Positions 3,553 through 5,865 of a DNA stretch of 5,865 bases are shown here, in pieces. The notes under the pieces are model-generated. The model was not told the origin of the DNA. It searched no databases and saw only the letters and a list, made by a program, of their open reading frames with translations. Source of the DNA: Bacillota bacterium (GTDB lineage: Bacteria; Bacillota; Clostridia; Peptostreptococcales; Anaerovoracaceae). Both the position numbers and the translations under genes were made by a program. The stretch covers positions 1 through 5,865 of the forward strand of contig JAUNBO010000115.1 in NCBI GenBank assembly GCA_030527065.1, given 5' to 3'. Positions within the stretch are counted from its first letter, which is position 1. Every line of letters starts with the position of its first letter.

Positions 3553-5079
3553 TCAATCTATGGGTTTCATCGTGGGGAACAGGATGATGTCCCGGATGCT
3601 GGGGGCGTCGGTGACCAGCATGATGACCCGGTCTATCCCTATGCCCAGGCCTCCGGTGGGAGGCAGCCCCACTTCCAGGGCGTTGACGAAATCCTCGTCC
3701 ATGGGATGGGCCTCTTCGTCCCCCCCCTCCAGCTGCGCCTGCTGGTCCTTGAAGCGGTTGTACTGGTCTATGGGGTCGTTGAGCTCGGAGAAGGCGTTGG
3801 CGATCTCCCAGCCGTTGAGGTACGCCTCGAAGCGCCGGGTGATGCGGGGATCCTCCGGGTCCCGCTTGGAAAGGGGCGAAACCTCTACGGGATGGCCTAT
3901 CACAAAGACCGGGCCGTCCAGATAACCGGGCACATCCTCGCAATACTCGTCAAACATCTCCGCAATGAGCAGGCCCCGGCTCATGCCCTTCACCTGGTCC
4001 TTGTCCATGCCGTAGGCGATGGCCGCCGCCCGGGCTTCCTCGTCTGTTTCTATGGCGTCAAAATCCACGCCGGTGATTTCCTTTACGGCGTCCTGCATCT
4101 TCAGCTTCCGCCAGGGAGGAGTCAGGTCGAATTCCTTGCCCTGGTAGTTGATCACCATGCTGCCCGTAGCCGCCAGGGCCGCCCTGGACACCACCTGCTC
4201 CGTCACTTCTATGACGTTCTCCATGTTGGCGTAAGCCATATAGCATTCCATGGACGTGAATTCCGGGTTGTGATTCCGGTCCATGCCCTCGTTGCGGAAC
4301 ATTTTGCCCATTTCATAGACCCGGTCCAGCCCGCCTACGATGAGGCGCTTCAGATAGAGCTCGTTGGAGATCCGCAGTTTCATGTCCAGATCCAGCGTGT
4401 TGTGGTGGGTTTCAAAGGGCCGGGCGTTGGCGCCGCCGGCAATGGTGGTGAGGATGGGGGTATCCACTTCCAGATAGCCGAAATCCTCCTCCAGCACTCT
4501 TTTGATCTCGTGAATGATCTTTGACCGCATGTAAAAGGTCTTACGCACTTCTTCATTGATGATCAGGTCCACATACCGCTGGCGATACCGGAGGTCCTGG
4601 TCCTTCAGGCCGCTCCACTTGTCCGGGAGGGGCTGGAGGGATTTGGAGAGGAGCTTCAGCTCCTTCACCTTTATGGAAATCTCCCCGTGACGGGTACGGA
4701 ATACGTCTCCCACTGCGCCTATGATGTCCCCGATGTCGTAAGTGAGGAACCACTGGTACTCTTCGTCGCCGATGGCGTCCTGACGGACATAGCACTGGAT
4801 GCGGCCGAGCTTGTCCTGAATATCTATGAAAGAAGCCTTCCCCATCTGGCGTTTGGCCATGATGCGCCCCGCCACAGAGACCTCCTTGCCCTCCATCTCT
4901 TCAAAATGCTCTTTGATGTTCTGGCTGTGGTGGCTGACGTCCCAGGTCTCCGTCAGGAACGGGTCTCTTCCCGCCGCCTGGAGCCGGGCCAGCTTTTCCC
5001 TGCGGATGCGGCGCTGCTCGCTGAGGTCGGCTTCCGTTTCCTGCTGTGTTGCGTTGAGGTTCTTTTCTTCCGTAGTCAT
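3553..5079 (-). CDS. lysS: Lysyl-tRNA synthetase, class II
   Basis: Cytoplasmic class IIb synthetase that charges tRNA-Lys. The 508 residues fit bacterial LysRS. An acidic N-terminal extension with an RRIRREKLARLQAAGRDPF helix (23-41) leads into the OB-fold anticodon-binding domain (about 66-145, starting near KEVSVAGRI). The catalytic core follows. PFETHHNTLD (221-230) is characteristic, motif 2 starts FRNEGMDRNHNPEFT at 261, WEIANAFSELNDP is at 424-436, and motif 3 starts GGLGIGIDR at 476. No C-terminal extension such as MprF-type membrane segments is present. The ATG has GGAG 9 nt upstream. It lies 37 nt after greA and has no promoter of its own in that gap, so greA-lysS is probably one operon. 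The 3' end faces darA across the islet. Confidence 0.97.
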   Translation of the reverse strand: MTTEEKNLNATQQETEADLSEQRRIRREKLARLQAAGRDPFLTETWDVSHHSQNIKEHFEEMEGKEVSVAGRIMAKRQMGKASFIDIQDKLGRIQCYVRQDAIGDEEYQWFLTYDIGDIIGAVGDVFRTRHGEISIKVKELKLLSKSLQPLPDKWSGLKDQDLRYRQRYVDLIINEEVRKTFYMRSKIIHEIKRVLEEDFGYLEVDTPILTTIAGGANARPFETHHNTLDLDMKLRISNELYLKRLIVGGLDRVYEMGKMFRNEGMDRNHNPEFTSMECYMAYANMENVIEVTEQVVSRAALAATGSMVINYQGKEFDLTPPWRKLKMQDAVKEITGVDFDAIETDEEARAAAIAYGMDKDQVKGMSRGLLIAEMFDEYCEDVPGYLDGPVFVIGHPVEVSPLSKRDPEDPRITRRFEAYLNGWEIANAFSELNDPIDQYNRFKDQQAQLEGGDEEAHPMDEDFVNALEVGLPPTGGLGIGIDRVIMLVTDAPSIRDIILFPTMKPID

Positions 5080-5116
5080 TTTCCAACTCTCCGTTCTGTT
5101 TCTTCCCCGATGGCTG

Positions 5117-5590
5117 TTATCTGTCGATTCCCATGATCTTATATTCCACTATGCCGTCCGGCGCATGGACTTCCACTGTCTCTCCCTTTTTCCTGCCCAT
5201 CAGGGCCTGCCCCACCAGAGAATGGGTGGACAGCTTGCCTTCAAAGGGATCCGCTTCCGTGGGGCCTACGATGGCGTATTCCACCACCTCGTTGTCCTTC
5301 ATATTTTTGATCTTCACTTTCAGGCCCACGCCGACCCGGTCTCCCACCAGATCTGCATCCTCTATGATTTTGGCGCTCCGCAGCATGTTCTCCAGCTTGG
5401 AGATCCGGGCTTCCAGCTCCGCCTGCTCGTTTTTGGCGGAGTCGTACTCCGAGTTTTCGGAGATGTCCCCATAAGAAATGGCCTCTTTGATCCTTTCTGC
5501 CACTTCCGCCCGCCGGACCGCCACCAGTTCTTCGTGCTCCGCTACGATCTTATCATATCCTTCTCTTGTTAATAAAACCTCTTCTGTCAT
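5117..5590 (-). CDS. greA: Transcription elongation factor GreA
   Basis: RNA polymerase accessory factor that inserts into the secondary channel and stimulates cleavage of backtracked RNA. The 157 residues match the family length of about 158. An N-terminal antiparallel coiled coil (about 1-77) carries the acidic tip GDISENSEYDSAKN (41-54). D42 and E45 correspond to the catalytic Asp and Glu that coordinate magnesium at the active site. The C-terminal FKBP-like domain (80-157) contains the family segment STHSLVGQALMGRKKGE (121-137). The ATG is set by AAGGAG 7 nt upstream. The open frame extends 40 codons further to an ATG at 5710, but that part has no ribosome binding site and encodes low-complexity G/P/R-rich sequence lying in the leader. 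It is the first gene of the greA-lysS operon. Confidence 0.96.
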   Translation of the reverse strand: MTEEVLLTREGYDKIVAEHEELVAVRRAEVAERIKEAISYGDISENSEYDSAKNEQAELEARISKLENMLRSAKIIEDADLVGDRVGVGLKVKIKNMKDNEVVEYAIVGPTEADPFEGKLSTHSLVGQALMGRKKGETVEVHAPDGIVEYKIMGIDR

Positions 5591-5618
5591 CCCTTTTCTC
5601 CTTTTCCCGCCGGCCTTC

Positions 5619-5637
5619 GGGCCCGGGCTCCGGGCCC
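5619..5637 (-). repeat. 8-bp GC hairpin in the greA leader
   Basis: GGGCCCGG (5619-5626) and CCGGGCCC (5630-5637) pair perfectly around a 3-nt loop. The hairpin lies 15 nt upstream of the greA ribosome binding site. A smaller alternative hairpin, GGCC (5612-5615) with GGCC (5620-5623) around a TTCG loop on the plus strand, shares part of it, so the two folds are mutually exclusive. No U run follows. Confidence 0.55.
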
Positions 5638-5715
5638 CGTTCGGACGCTCCGGCGGTTCTTCTTCTATTATCTTTCCGGTCTCCTGCAGTCTCTCCCGGC
5701 TGTCCAACATAGCTT

Positions 5716-5736
5716 ATGCGGAACATGCGTCCGCAT
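5716..5736 (-). repeat. 5'-proximal hairpin of the greA-lysS transcript
   Basis: In the minus-strand RNA, AUGCGGA and UCCGCAU form a perfect 7-bp stem with a 7-nt loop. It starts at or within a base or two of the predicted transcription start near 5737. A hairpin at the extreme 5' end often stabilises an mRNA against decay from that end; here that is inference. Confidence 0.5.
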
Positions 5737-5743
5737 GCGCTGT

Positions 5744-5772
5744 ATTATATCCAAATTTCCTTGAAAAGTCAA
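5744..5772 (-). promoter_or_regulatory. Promoter of the greA-lysS operon
   Basis: On the minus strand TTGACT (5772-5767) and a perfect TATAAT (5749-5744) are separated by 17 bp, matching the sigma-A consensus at 11 of 12 positions. The start is expected near 5737, about 147 nt upstream of the greA ATG. An inverted repeat, CAAAAT (5774-5779) and ATTTTG (5784-5789), lies immediately upstream of the -35 box. Confidence 0.85.
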
Positions 5773-5814
5773 TCAAAATCGCCATTTTGTGCAGAAAATT
5801 GGTATGGAGGGTTA

Positions 5815-5865
5815 CTATTTATAGGGCGCCAGGGGGGCGGTTTGCCGGGCCTCCGCAGGACCAGC
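5815..5865 (-). CDS. Possible 3' end of an upstream gene, cut by the window edge
   Basis: The minus strand is open from the window edge through 16 codons to a TAG stop (5815-5817), encoding a short tail ending LAPYK. The stop lies 42 nt upstream of the greA -35 box, a plausible spacing for a preceding gene. Another minus frame is also open here, and nothing is recognisable. In many Clostridia dusB precedes greA, but nothing in this fragment confirms that. Confidence 0.2.
   Translation of the reverse strand, partial: AGPAEARQTAPLAPYK

Noticed and set aside
3404..3943. A 179-codon minus frame running from lysS DNA through repeat copy B
   Set aside because: Most of it is an out-of-frame reading of lysS, giving an R/G/H-rich product. 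Only the last codons lie in non-coding DNA and are discussed as a possible remnant.
3526..4524. A 332-codon plus-strand open frame opposite lysS
   Set aside because: It lies entirely antisense to the conserved catalytic core of lysS or its spacer, with no family signature or convincing ribosome binding site.
5591..5710. GreA starting at the ATG at 5710 with a 40-residue extension
   Set aside because: There is no ribosome binding site before 5710. The extension is G/P/R-rich and not homologous, and AAGGAG sits ideally before the ATG at 5590, which gives the normal family length.
1..5865. CRISPR array
   Set aside because: No series of regularly spaced repeats occurs anywhere. The only long direct repeat has two copies 1233 bp apart.

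Overview
The window looks like chromosomal DNA from a GC-rich member of the Clostridia (Bacillota). The basis is a DarA/PstA-type cyclic-di-AMP PII-like protein, strong AGGAG-type ribosome binding sites, consensus sigma-A promoters, and asparaginyl- and lysyl-tRNA synthetases whose sequences resemble clostridial ones. No rRNA or taxon-specific marker is present, so the assignment is by gene character only.

Layout. Positions 1-330 hold two tRNA genes on the minus strand, tRNA-Val(CAC) followed by tRNA-Ala(CGC), with their own promoter. Positions 330-1724 hold asnS (minus). A compact divergent promoter region (1725-1905) serves asnS on the minus strand and darA on the plus strand (1906-2235). 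From about 2220 to 3477 lies an AT-rich islet bounded by two perfect 25-bp copies of the 3' end of darA. It carries a two-gene minus-strand cassette, a 60-residue putative antitoxin followed by a zeta-toxin-like/COG4185-type P-loop protein, plus open-frame debris. Positions 3553-5590 hold a minus-strand greA-lysS operon with a near-consensus promoter and a structured leader of about 150 nt. The right edge may clip the 3' end of another minus-strand gene.

The housekeeping genes form a translation and transcription theme: tRNAs, two aminoacyl-tRNA synthetases, a transcript-cleavage factor and a second-messenger receptor. The accessory part is the toxin-antitoxin-like islet. Removing one repeat copy with everything between the two (1233 bp) would leave darA and lysS convergent with 84 bp between their stop codons, which suggests the islet entered an ordinary short convergent spacer. 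Its boundaries re-create the darA stop codon at both ends, as expected if it entered at, or recombined through, the darA 3' end without damaging the gene. No integrase or transposase is visible inside, so the mechanism stays open.
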